This document shows, one piece after another, positions 1-6,485 of a DNA stretch of 16,484 bases (positions within the stretch are counted from its first letter, which is position 1; every line of letters begins with the position of its first letter). The notes beneath the pieces were generated by a model that worked only from the letters and a program-made list of their open reading frames with translations, did no database searches and had not been told where the DNA came from. The position numbers were made by a program, and so were the translations under genes. The stretch is from Bacteroidales bacterium (GTDB lineage: Bacteria > Bacteroidota > Bacteroidia > Bacteroidales > UBA932): contig JAGBSL010000040.1 in NCBI GenBank assembly GCA_017631875.1, positions 1 to 16,484 on the forward strand, in the 5' to 3' direction.

Positions 1-1249
1 CGTACTTAGTTGGGTGGAGTGAAAGGAATGCTGCACCGAAGCAAGCTGAGAAAGTAGGAGTTGGCTCAGTGATACCGCGCTCTGTACCTGCGAGCTTAGC
101 AGTAAATCCTGAAAGGAAGTAGTACTGAGTCTGCTCTGGAGTAAGGATAGAAACTGGAGGGAGAACTCCGAATGCGTCAGCTGAAAGGAAAATTACCTGC
201 TGTGCGTGAGGTCCCTTAGATACTGGCTTAACGATGTTGTCGATGTGGTCGATAGGGTAAGAAACGCGAGTGTTCTCAGTTACGCTCTTGTCAGCGAAGT
301 TGATCTTGCCCTCAGCATCAACTGTAACATTCTCGAGGAGAGCGTTGCGGCGGATTGCCTTGTAGATATCTGGCTCAGATACTGGATCGAGGTTGATAAC
401 CTTTGCGTAGCAGCCACCCTCGTAGTTGAATACGCCCTCGTCATCCCAACCGTGCTCGTCGTCACCGATGAGGAGACGCTTAGGGTCAGTTGAAAGGGTA
501 GTCTTACCTGTTCCTGAAAGACCGAAGAAGATAGCTGTGCTTGTACCCTCCATGTTAGTGTTTGCCGAGCAGTGCATTGAAGCGATGCCGCGGAGTGGGT
601 TGTAGTAGTTCATGAGTGAGAAGATACCCTTCTTCATCTCACCACCGTACCAAGTGTTAAGGATAACCTGCTCCTTAGACTTGAGGTTGAATACAGTTGC
701 AGTCTCAGAGTTGAGGCCGAGCTCCTGGTAGTTGTCAACCTTTGCCTTAGATGCGTTGTAGCATACGAAGTCAGGCTCACCATAGTTTGCAAGCTCCTCA
801 GCTGTAGGACGGATGAACATGTTAGTCACGAAGTGTGCCTGCCATGCTACCTCCATGATGAAACGTACCTTAAGACGTGTAGCCTCGTTAGTACCGCAGA
901 ATGTGTCTACAACATAAAGCTTCTTGCCTGAAAGCTGCTTGATGGCCTTTGCGCGAAGGTCGTTCCAAGCCTCCTCTGAACATGGCTTGTTGTCGTTCTT
1001 GTACTCCTCTGAAGTCCACCATACTGTGTCCTCGCTAGCCTCGTTCTTTACAAAGAACTTGTCCTTAGGAGAGCGGCCTGTGTAGATACCTGTCATCACG
1101 TTGACAGTATCAAGCTCAGTAAGCTGGCCTTTCTCGTATCCCTCGAGAGCAGGGTTAGTCTCCTCAGCGAAGAGAACCTCGTAAGACGGATTGTGAACGA
1201 TTTCCTTCACGTCGGTAATACCGTACTTGGTCAAATCAATTGTGCTCAT
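1..1249 (-). CDS. pckA: Phosphoenolpyruvate carboxykinase (ATP), 3'-truncated by window edge
   Basis: The minus frame from the ATG at 1249-1247 stays open to the left edge, giving 416 codons of a protein usually about 535 residues long. The kinase P-loop [11 protein letters not shown] lies at residues 243-253 and is followed by the metal-binding stretch [20 protein letters not shown]. The last visible residues, [19 protein letters not shown], are typical of the C-terminal half of ATP-dependent PEPCK. The enzyme interconverts oxaloacetate plus ATP with PEP, CO2 and ADP in the cytoplasm. In gut Bacteroidetes it is generally thought to run in the carboxylating direction, feeding the succinate pathway. 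Codon choice is strongly biased (GGT, GCT, AAC, AAG, CGT), as in a highly expressed gene. The C-terminal ~120 residues lie outside the window. The gene is divergent from recQ. Identity is near certain; flux direction is inferred from family knowledge. Confidence 0.97.
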   Translation of the reverse strand, partial: MSTIDLTKYGITDVKEIVHNPSYEVLFAEETNPALEGYEKGQLTELDTVNVMTGIYTGRSPKDKFFVKNEASEDTVWWTSEEYKNDNKPCSEEAWNDLRAKAIKQLSGKKLYVVDTFCGTNEATRLKVRFIMEVAWQAHFVTNMFIRPTAEELANYGEPDFVCYNASKAKVDNYQELGLNSETATVFNLKSKEQVILNTWYGGEMKKGIFSLMNYYNPLRGIASMHCSANTNMEGTSTAIFFGLSGTGKTTLSTDPKRLLIGDDEHGWDDEGVFNYEGGCYAKVINLDPVSEPDIYKAIRRNALLENVTVDAEGKINFADKSVTENTRVSYPIDHIDNIVKPVSKGPHAQQVIFLSADAFGVLPPVSILTPEQTQYYFLSGFTAKLAGTERGITEPTPTFSACFGAAFLSLHPTKY

Positions 1250-1294
1250 AATTTTTTAAAAATATATTAAGGTTTAACTCTTTTCTTATATCCA

Positions 1295-1317
1295 CGCAAA
1301 AATAACTATTTTTTGCG
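1295..1317. promoter_or_regulatory. Interrupted palindrome over the pckA -7 element (possible operator)
   Basis: Arms CGCAAAAA (1295-1302) and TTTTTGCG (1310-1317) are perfect inverted repeats around a 7-base centre. Counted over 11 bases per side, 9 of 11 positions match around C1306. The left arm overlaps the predicted -7 box of pckA. A dimeric regulator bound here would cover the pckA promoter. Chance symmetry in AT-rich DNA is the main alternative. Confidence 0.35.
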
Positions 1318-1327
1318 ATAAGACAAT
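1297..1327 (-). promoter_or_regulatory. Predicted pckA promoter (Bacteroidetes type)
   Basis: On the minus strand, TATTTTTG (1304-1297) matches the Bacteroidetes -7 consensus TAnnTTTG exactly. ATTG (1327-1324), a one-mismatch version of the -33 TTTG element, lies 19 bases upstream. Placing the box at -11 to -4 predicts a start near 1293 and a leader of about 44 bases. The leader is very AT-rich with no Shine-Dalgarno sequence, as is usual in this phylum. Confidence 0.6.
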
Positions 1328-1348
1328 AAGGCTCTATGACAATTTTTG

Positions 1349-1356
1349 TACTTTTG
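1349..1356 (+). promoter_or_regulatory. Predicted recQ -7 promoter element
   Basis: TACTTTTG matches TAnnTTTG exactly and ends 4 bases before the recQ ATG at 1361. No good -33 TTTG was found at the usual distance. If the box is used, transcription would start at about 1360-1361, giving an almost leaderless mRNA. Confidence 0.45.
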
Positions 1357-1360
1357 CACT

Positions 1361-3241
1361 ATGACCGCACAGGAAACACTTAAAGAATATTGGGGCTATG
1401 ATAGTTTTCGTCCGAAACAGGAGGAAATCGTCAGTGCTGCCCTTGAAGGACGTGACGTCCTTGCCATTCTCCCTACGGGAGGTGGCAAGTCGGTGTGTTT
1501 CCAGGTGCCGGGCATGATGAAGGACGGAATTGCTATCGTGGTGACTCCTCTGATCGCCCTGATGAAGGACCAGGTGCAGAACCTGACCGATAGAGGAATC
1601 CGTGCATTATGCATTAATGCGGGTATGGGCCGGAGGGAAGTGGACAATGCGCTGAACAATGCCCTTTACGGAGATTTCAAGTTCCTTTATGTCTCTCCGG
1701 AACGTCTTGGAACCCGTCTTTTCCAGAGCTATGTGCAGGAGATGAAAGTCAGCTATATCGTGGTTGACGAGGCGCACTGCATCTCGCAGTGGGGCTATGA
1801 TTTTCGTCCGGATTATCTGCAGATCGGAAAGCTTCGCGAGCTGGTCGACGCTCCGGTGATCGCGCTTACTGCGACTGCCACTCCGCAGGTTGCGGAAGAT
1901 ATCATGGAACGTCTCGGATTCAAAGACAAGTGCCTTATAAAGAGTGGATTTGAAAGGCCTAATCTTTCCTATATCGTACGTCATACCGACGACAAGCTCG
2001 GACAGCTTCTGAACATCTGCAACAGTGTCTCCGGCACAGGAATCGTCTATGTCAGAAGCCGTAAGAAGACCGAGGAATTGTCCGCTTTTCTGTCGGCTAA
2101 CGGAGTGTCTGCTTCGTTCTATCATGCAGGTCTGGGGCAGCAGTCCAGAACCGACCGTCAGGAGCAGTGGAAGTCTGATAAGATAAGGGTGATGGTTTGC
2201 ACGAATGCGTTCGGAATGGGTATCGACAAGCCCGATGTGCGCTTTGTGATCCATTTTGATGTTCCGGACTCTCCGGAAGCATATTTCCAGGAGGCAGGCC
2301 GTGGCGGCCGCGACGGAAAACGCAGCTTTGCCGTGATGCTGTGGAATAGCTCGGATGTCAAAAGACTTCGTCAGCTGGAGACGGTTTCATTCCCGTCGCT
2401 GGAGTATATCGAGGACATATATCATAAAGTACACATATTCTATCAGATACCTTATGATGCCGGTGTCGGACGCCAGCTGAAGTTCAATCTGGAAGAGTTC
2501 TGTAAGCATTTCAAGATGCAGCGTTCCTCAGCATATTATGCGATCCAGTACATTGAGAAGACAAGCCACTGGACTTTCTCGGAAGATGTGGATATCTCTA
2601 CCAAGGTCCAGATAATGGTAGACAGGAACGATCTCTATGATATTGAGTTCCAGAATCCTAAGCTTGCGTATCTCCTTGAAATCCTGATGCGCAGATATAC
2701 AGGACTTTACTCTTATCCTGTTCCGATAGATGAGGATTATGTTGCTGCCCAGATTGGTGTCCAGGTCCCTATGCTCCGCCAGATGTTGTATCAGTTGTCA
2801 TTGGAGCATGTGATCCGTTATGTTCCATGTGATCATGCTACGGTCATCTTCCTGCACCATGACCGTCTCAGACCTAAGAATGTCAACCTAGATCCTAAAC
2901 GCTATGCGATGCTCAAGTCCTCGTTCGGAGAGAGGATGCAGAAGATGATCGATTACGTCTCGCAGGAGGATACATGTCGAAGCGCATACCTGCTGGAGTA
3001 CTTCGGACAGTCTGAAAGTTCCGATTGCGGCACATGCGACGTCTGTCGTGCCACCAAGTCTGCGAAGCCGTCACTAGAGAAGGAAATGGCAGCATATATT
3101 AATGATCAGCTGTCCGGAAATTACACGATCGACGACATCCTCAGCCGTTTTGCAGCCCCAGGTCACTATTCTCCAGATGATTGCATCTCAACCCTTCGTA
3201 AACTCATAGATTCCGGAACCGTGGGGAGGATGTCCGAATAG
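1361..3241 (+). CDS. recQ: RecQ family ATP-dependent DNA helicase (HRDC-less form)
   Basis: A 626-residue superfamily 2 helicase that unwinds DNA 3' to 5' in recombination and fork repair. Visible motifs in order: Q-motif-like start (YWGYDSFRPKQ), Walker A PTGGGKS (K43), DEAH box at 136-139 followed by the RecQ signature CISQWGYDFRPDY, motif III ALTATATP, motif V GMGIDKPDVRFVIH and motif VI QEAGRGGRDG. A RecQ zinc-binding domain has Cys539, 556, 559 and 562. The C-terminal ~60 residues look like a small helical tail; no HRDC domain is recognisable, so this resembles the shorter of the two RecQ types common in Bacteroidetes. The ATG at 1361 was chosen because the protein then begins MTAQETLKEYWGY. 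An in-frame TTG at 1346 adds only YFCT and overlaps the promoter box. It is a single gene, convergent with the operon below. Confidence 0.95.
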   Translation: MTAQETLKEYWGYDSFRPKQEEIVSAALEGRDVLAILPTGGGKSVCFQVPGMMKDGIAIVVTPLIALMKDQVQNLTDRGIRALCINAGMGRREVDNALNNALYGDFKFLYVSPERLGTRLFQSYVQEMKVSYIVVDEAHCISQWGYDFRPDYLQIGKLRELVDAPVIALTATATPQVAEDIMERLGFKDKCLIKSGFERPNLSYIVRHTDDKLGQLLNICNSVSGTGIVYVRSRKKTEELSAFLSANGVSASFYHAGLGQQSRTDRQEQWKSDKIRVMVCTNAFGMGIDKPDVRFVIHFDVPDSPEAYFQEAGRGGRDGKRSFAVMLWNSSDVKRLRQLETVSFPSLEYIEDIYHKVHIFYQIPYDAGVGRQLKFNLEEFCKHFKMQRSSAYYAIQYIEKTSHWTFSEDVDISTKVQIMVDRNDLYDIEFQNPKLAYLLEILMRRYTGLYSYPVPIDEDYVAAQIGVQVPMLRQMLYQLSLEHVIRYVPCDHATVIFLHHDRLRPKNVNLDPKRYAMLKSSFGERMQKMIDYVSQEDTCRSAYLLEYFGQSESSDCGTCDVCRATKSAKPSLEKEMAAYINDQLSGNYTIDDILSRFAAPGHYSPDDCISTLRKLIDSGTVGRMSE

Positions 3242-3249
3242 GGTGTTTT

Positions 3250-3315
3250 GCTTAACATGCTGATCTATAGTGTGTTAAGCGAGTGTCCTGCCTTCCTTGC
3301 CATGCAGGATACTCG
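3250..3315 (+). terminator. Two adjacent hairpins in the recQ 3' region (terminator or structured 3' UTR)
   Basis: The first hairpin pairs 3250-3262 with 3268-3280 (13 bp including three G-U, 5-base loop; outer arms GCTTAACA/TGTTAAGC). The second pairs 3280-3291 with 3304-3315 (12 bp including one G-U, 12-base loop; the two stems compete for C3280). They start 9 bases after the recQ stop. Neither is followed by a clear T-tract, so a classic intrinsic terminator is not proven. All four wobbles are G-U in the plus-strand RNA and would be A-C mismatches in the minus-strand RNA, so structure favours the recQ transcript. The remainder of the convergent gap (3316-3362) has nothing else I recognise. 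Confidence 0.45.
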
Positions 3316-3362
3316 CGTAAAGCGCTGTGAATCATGGAGTTGTGTGAAACGGTGCGCGGGTT

Positions 3363-4124
3363 TTATTCCAAAACCAATCCGTCGTATGCCGGAAGGATGC
3401 CGGCAGGGAGTTTCGCTGCTAGAGTCTCGTAGCATGGAAGTCTGTGGGACAGGTGTGTGAGCCAAGAATGCTTCGCTCCGACCCTCTGTGCAACTGCAAC
3501 AGCCTCTTCCAGAGAATAGTGTGAGATATGTTTGCCGTATTTAACGCAGTTTATCACGAAATGATCCAATCCTTGAAGCTTCGCGAACTCCTCTTCAGGG
3601 ATGTGGTTCATGTCCGTGCAGTATGCTATGTTTCCGAACCTATATCCTAATACTGGAAGTTTGTAGTGCATTCCTCGTATCGGGATTATCTCCACTCCGT
3701 TAATGGAGAACGGTTTTTCGTCAATTATGTGTACATCCCATTCCGGCGCTCCAGGATATTTCTTCTCTGCGAATGCATATGAATATTCCATCCTCAATGC
3801 GTCCTCCACATATTTCTCGCAATAGATCTGCGATGCCTTTTTCTCATGGTAGTTGAAGGCGCGTATGTCGTCAAGACCTCCTGTGTGGTCCTTGTGGTTG
3901 TGGGTCAGGAGTATCGCATCCACATGTGACACATCAGCGCGAAGCATCTGCTGTCGGAAGTCCGGACCTGCATCCACGAGGATAGCCAGCCCCTCATGCT
4001 CCACAAGTACGCTTGCCCTCAGCCTCATGTCACGAGGGTCGCTGCTGCGGCACACATCACATCCGCAGCCTATCATAGGCACTCCCTGTGACGTGCCTGT
4101 GCCTAGAAATGTCAGTTTGGTCAT
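3363..4124 (-). CDS. MBL-fold metallo-hydrolase, PhnP-like
   Basis: A 253-residue metallo-beta-lactamase-fold protein. The N-terminus reads FLGTGTSQGVPMIGCGCDVC; Cys20, 22 and 25 match the extra structural zinc site of PhnP-type enzymes. The metal-binding HxHxDH motif is THNHKDH (His75, His77, Asp79, His80), with further likely ligands at His153, Asp171 (YCTDMNH) and His224 (LTHLSH). PhnP is a phosphoribosyl cyclic phosphodiesterase, but no other phosphonate (phn) gene is present, so the substrate here is probably another cyclic or phosphodiester compound and is not assigned. It is the last gene of the minus-strand operon. Its ATG shares one base with the mtaB stop (TAATG at 4126-4122), which suggests translational coupling. 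Family assignment is secure; substrate is unknown. Confidence 0.9.
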   Translation of the reverse strand: MTKLTFLGTGTSQGVPMIGCGCDVCRSSDPRDMRLRASVLVEHEGLAILVDAGPDFRQQMLRADVSHVDAILLTHNHKDHTGGLDDIRAFNYHEKKASQIYCEKYVEDALRMEYSYAFAEKKYPGAPEWDVHIIDEKPFSINGVEIIPIRGMHYKLPVLGYRFGNIAYCTDMNHIPEEEFAKLQGLDHFVINCVKYGKHISHYSLEEAVAVAQRVGAKHSWLTHLSHRLPCYETLAAKLPAGILPAYDGLVLE

Positions 4125-5374
4125 TAAATGATTACATCTACAATTTTGCCGATAAGTTCCGGGTCATATGGCTGGGATATCCTTATGTAGTTTCCTGTGT
4201 ATCCTTCCATCATGCCCTGGCGGTCAGTGCTTTCGAAAAGCACTTTCTCCGCCACGCCTTTGTTGGCGGCGATGAACTCCTCATGCAGCTGCGCGGAAAG
4301 TTCTTCCAGCATCTGCACCCTTTGGGTCTTCACGCTGTCCTGGACCTGATCCTTCCTTTCCGCTGCCGGAGTGCCTGCACGGCGTGAATATGGGAATATG
4401 TGGATGAATGCTGGTTTTACGACATCACGAAGGAATGTATATGTCTCCATGAAAAGTTCGTCAGTCTCTCCAGGGAATCCTACTATAACGTCAATGCCGA
4501 AGAAAACCTTCGGACCGCTGGGAACTTCTGTCTTCTCCCTGATATACTGTATCTTGTGCGCAAAAGCAGCAGTGTCATATCTGCGTCCCATCTCACGAAG
4601 GATGGTGTCACATCCCGACTGGAGAGGGATGTGATAGTGGGGTAGGAACTTTGTTCCGGAAGTGATCCAGTCGATCATCTCCTCTGTCAGAAGGTTCGGC
4701 TCTATCGATGAGATCCTGTATCTTTCAATACCTTCCACATCGTTCAGCTGCTTGATGAGTTCGAAGAATGTCTCTCCTGTAGACTTTCCGAAATCACCGG
4801 TATTGACACCTGTGAGCACAATCTCACAGATGCCCTCTGCAGCGATCGCATGGGCCTGCGGAATAATGTCAGCAATAGGGATGTTACGGCTTTCGCCGCG
4901 GGCGTAAGGCACTGTGCAGTAATGACATTTGTAATCACATCCGTCCTGCACCTTGAGGAATGAACGTGTCCTTTCACCGCTTGAATATGCCGGAAAGAAT
5001 GTTCCGAGGTCATGTCCACAGCCGCCGCAGCCCTGGGCCTTGGCCAGAATCTCCGGCACCACCTGGCTCTTTTCTGTCGCGCCGAACACGCGTGCAACGC
5101 CTTCTATGGACTCGTAGTCACCGCGTCGCAGCTGTGCCGAACATCCGGTGACATATATAAGCGCTTCAGGATTCTGCCTGTGCAGCTTTCTAATGATATT
5201 ACGGCTCTTCTTGTCGGAATGCTCGGTCACGGTACATGTATTCACAAGGAAAACGTCAGCTCCCTTGTTCCATGGCACCGCCTCGAAGCCTTCCTTGAGC
5301 AGCTCACGCTCATAAGTGGAAGTCTCCGCATAATTCAACTTACATCCCAGTGTTATAAATGCTATCTTCTTCAT
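4124..5374 (-). CDS. mtaB: tRNA (t6A37) methylthiotransferase MtaB
   Basis: A 416-residue radical-SAM methylthiotransferase that converts t6A to ms2t6A at position 37 of ANN-decoding tRNAs. The N-terminal MTTase domain has LGCKLNYAETS, typical of MtaB rather than MiaB or RimO, with cluster ligands Cys11, Cys47 (NTCTVTE) and Cys78 (TGCSA). The radical-SAM motif CDYKCHYC supplies Cys146, 150 and 153. A TRAM-like segment forms the C-terminus (about 355-416). An unusual extra CxxC (Cys116 and Cys119, in QGCGGCGHD) lies in the linker before the SAM domain. The start overlaps the folB stop by four bases (ATGA at 5374-5371) and the stop overlaps the next gene by one, so it is an internal operon gene. 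TsaD, which makes its t6A substrate, is encoded in the same window. Confidence 0.94.
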   Translation of the reverse strand: MKKIAFITLGCKLNYAETSTYERELLKEGFEAVPWNKGADVFLVNTCTVTEHSDKKSRNIIRKLHRQNPEALIYVTGCSAQLRRGDYESIEGVARVFGATEKSQVVPEILAKAQGCGGCGHDLGTFFPAYSSGERTRSFLKVQDGCDYKCHYCTVPYARGESRNIPIADIIPQAHAIAAEGICEIVLTGVNTGDFGKSTGETFFELIKQLNDVEGIERYRISSIEPNLLTEEMIDWITSGTKFLPHYHIPLQSGCDTILREMGRRYDTAAFAHKIQYIREKTEVPSGPKVFFGIDVIVGFPGETDELFMETYTFLRDVVKPAFIHIFPYSRRAGTPAAERKDQVQDSVKTQRVQMLEELSAQLHEEFIAANKGVAEKVLFESTDRQGMMEGYTGNYIRISQPYDPELIGKIVDVII

Positions 5375-5733
5375 TTTTTGTGTAATGTGATTCTAGACCA
5401 CTGTACGATTCCGGATACCGGTGGTCTGCGTTTGGATACACGTACCGAGAAGGAAATGAACTCTGGAAATCTCTCTTCCAGCGCCTTTACAATGCGTCCG
5501 GCCACGTGTTCCAGCAGATCCGACGGCTTCGCCATCTCCTCCGCGACCACATCATATATAAGTGCATAATTCACGGCGTCCTCCAGTCTGTCGCTCTCTG
5601 CAGCCGCCGACATGTCCATCTCGCCGCGGAAGTCCACGACGAAGTCGTTGCCTGCGATCCTCTCTCTTTCGAGGCAGCCATGATGGGCACGGAATTCCAT
5701 GCCTTCAAGTTCTAATATTCCAGATTTCTCCAT
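5371..5733 (-). CDS. folB: Dihydroneopterin aldolase
   Basis: A 120-residue protein, the usual FolB length. FolB cleaves 7,8-dihydroneopterin to 6-hydroxymethyl-7,8-dihydropterin and glycolaldehyde in folate synthesis. Family features: ELEGMEFRAHHGCLERER with Glu22 at the conserved substrate-binding position, VNYALIYD around residue 60, LLEHVA at 73-78, and the catalytic-type lysine Lys101 in SVRVSKRRPPV. The ATG at 5733 gives a complete first beta strand (GILELEGMEF); a second ATG at codon 12 would delete that strand. The first four codons and the start lie inside a dispersed repeat (5722-5783) that fills the gap to the upstream methyltransferase gene. The stop overlaps the mtaB start by 4 bases. 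No other folate gene is nearby. Confidence 0.92.
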   Translation of the reverse strand: MEKSGILELEGMEFRAHHGCLERERIAGNDFVVDFRGEMDMSAAAESDRLEDAVNYALIYDVVAEEMAKPSDLLEHVAGRIVKALEERFPEFISFSVRVSKRRPPVSGIVQWSRITLHKK

Positions 5734-5783
5734 TCGCTTCGCTCAGTCGAAATGACAGTAAAATGTTCAGTCGAAATGACAGT
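5722..5783 (-). repeat. Dispersed intergenic repeat (ISTERSEW type) with internal tandem duplication
   Basis: On the minus strand this reads TGTCATTTCGACTGAGCGAA then GCGAATGGAGAAATCT, whose third frame encodes VISTERSEWRNLEY, a peptide I recall as a hallmark of a repeat scattered through Bacteroidetes genomes (from memory, not searched). The 17-bp unit TCAGTCGAAATGACAGT (plus strand) occurs twice, at 5743-5759 and 5767-5783, with a 24-base period. The element begins at the stop codon of the RsmI-like gene and ends about four codons inside folB, so it supplies the folB start region. Confidence 0.7.
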
Positions 5784-6484
5784 TATGCCAATAACAAAAA
5801 TACGCATGGGCGCTTGCCGATGACAAGTCCCTCCTTCTTCCACTCCGATACCTTCTTTGTCTTGATGTATGCATCCGGCATTGTTATGTTCGCCGCAACG
5901 CATACTTTTGTTGACGCCCCGCATACCGCAAGAATGTCAGCAAAGAGTGAATCATTCCTATACGGAGTCTCGATCAATATCTGCGTCTGCTTCAGTTGTG
6001 CTGAAACCTTCTCCAGCGTACGCAGCTTGCTTCGCCTCTCGTCAGTCTTTGCAGGAATGTATCCGCAGAAAGCAAAGGACTGTCCGTTAAGACCTGACGC
6101 CATAAGCGCAAGCATGAGCGATGACGGCCCTACGGCCGGAACGACCTCAATCCCGTGTCTGTGTGCCAATGCCACAAGCTGTGCTCCCGGATCAGCTACT
6201 GCAGGCAGTCCGGCCTCTGAAATCAAAGCCACGTCATTATCGCCATCAAACAGCTTCAAATATCCTTCGATAGTTGCCTGGTCGGTATGCTCATTCAGCT
6301 CAAAGAACTGCAATTCTCCGATTCTGCCCTTAAGGCCAGCCTTGGAAAGATAACGCCTGGCTGTGCGCACCTCTTCCACTACGAAGGTTTTGAATCCCAT
6401 AAGAGAGTCGAGAACCGGTCCCGGAATCACCTCTGCAGGGTCATTGTCTCCAAGAGGAGACGGTATAAGGTAAAGTTTTCCCAT
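5783..6484 (-). CDS. SAM-dependent methyltransferase, RsmI-like (tetrapyrrole methylase fold)
   Basis: A 233-residue protein of the tetrapyrrole-methylase superfamily that contains RsmI, which 2'-O-methylates C1402 of 16S rRNA. Visible family motifs: LYLIPSPLGD at the N-terminus, VEEVRTARRYL near 36-46, SEAGLPAVADPGAQLV near 89-104, VPAVGPSSLMLALMASGLNGQSFAFCGYIP in the middle, and ETPYRN near 180. Canonical RsmI has TPLGNLxD and EDTRxT; here those positions read SPLGDNDP and EEVRTA. This matches the diverged RsmI-like paralogue that many Bacteroidetes carry beside a true RsmI, so the exact target is left open. It starts one base after the tamB stop, and its TAA stop is the first triplet of the repeat ahead of folB. 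It should be cotranscribed with tamB. Confidence 0.87.
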   Translation of the reverse strand: MGKLYLIPSPLGDNDPAEVIPGPVLDSLMGFKTFVVEEVRTARRYLSKAGLKGRIGELQFFELNEHTDQATIEGYLKLFDGDNDVALISEAGLPAVADPGAQLVALAHRHGIEVVPAVGPSSLMLALMASGLNGQSFAFCGYIPAKTDERRSKLRTLEKVSAQLKQTQILIETPYRNDSLFADILAVCGASTKVCVAANITMPDAYIKTKKVSEWKKEGLVIGKRPCVFLLLA

Positions 6485-6485
6485 G

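Noticed and set aside
206..493. Open plus-strand frame of 95 codons near the left end
   Set aside because: It is antisense to the clearly coding pckA frame and its protein shows no recognisable family features.
1346..1360. TTG at 1346 as an alternative recQ start
   Set aside because: It adds only YFCT before MTAQETLKEYWGY, which is a normal RecQ N-terminus, and lies over the predicted promoter box.
1607..2254. 215-codon minus-strand open frame inside recQ
   Set aside because: It is antisense to the conserved helicase core; the composition is that of a mirror frame and no motif is recognisable.
3248..3460. 70-codon plus-strand open frame after recQ
   Set aside because: It runs through the double hairpin and then antisense to the PhnP-like gene; there is no conserved content.
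5712..5924. Short minus-strand frame containing VISTERSEWRNLEY
   Set aside because: The peptide is a by-product of the dispersed repeat, not evidence for a gene.
5562..6353. 263-codon plus-strand open frame across folB and the RsmI-like gene
   Set aside because: It is antisense to two genes with clear motifs, spans their intergenic repeat, and is Ser/Pro/Arg-rich low-complexity sequence.
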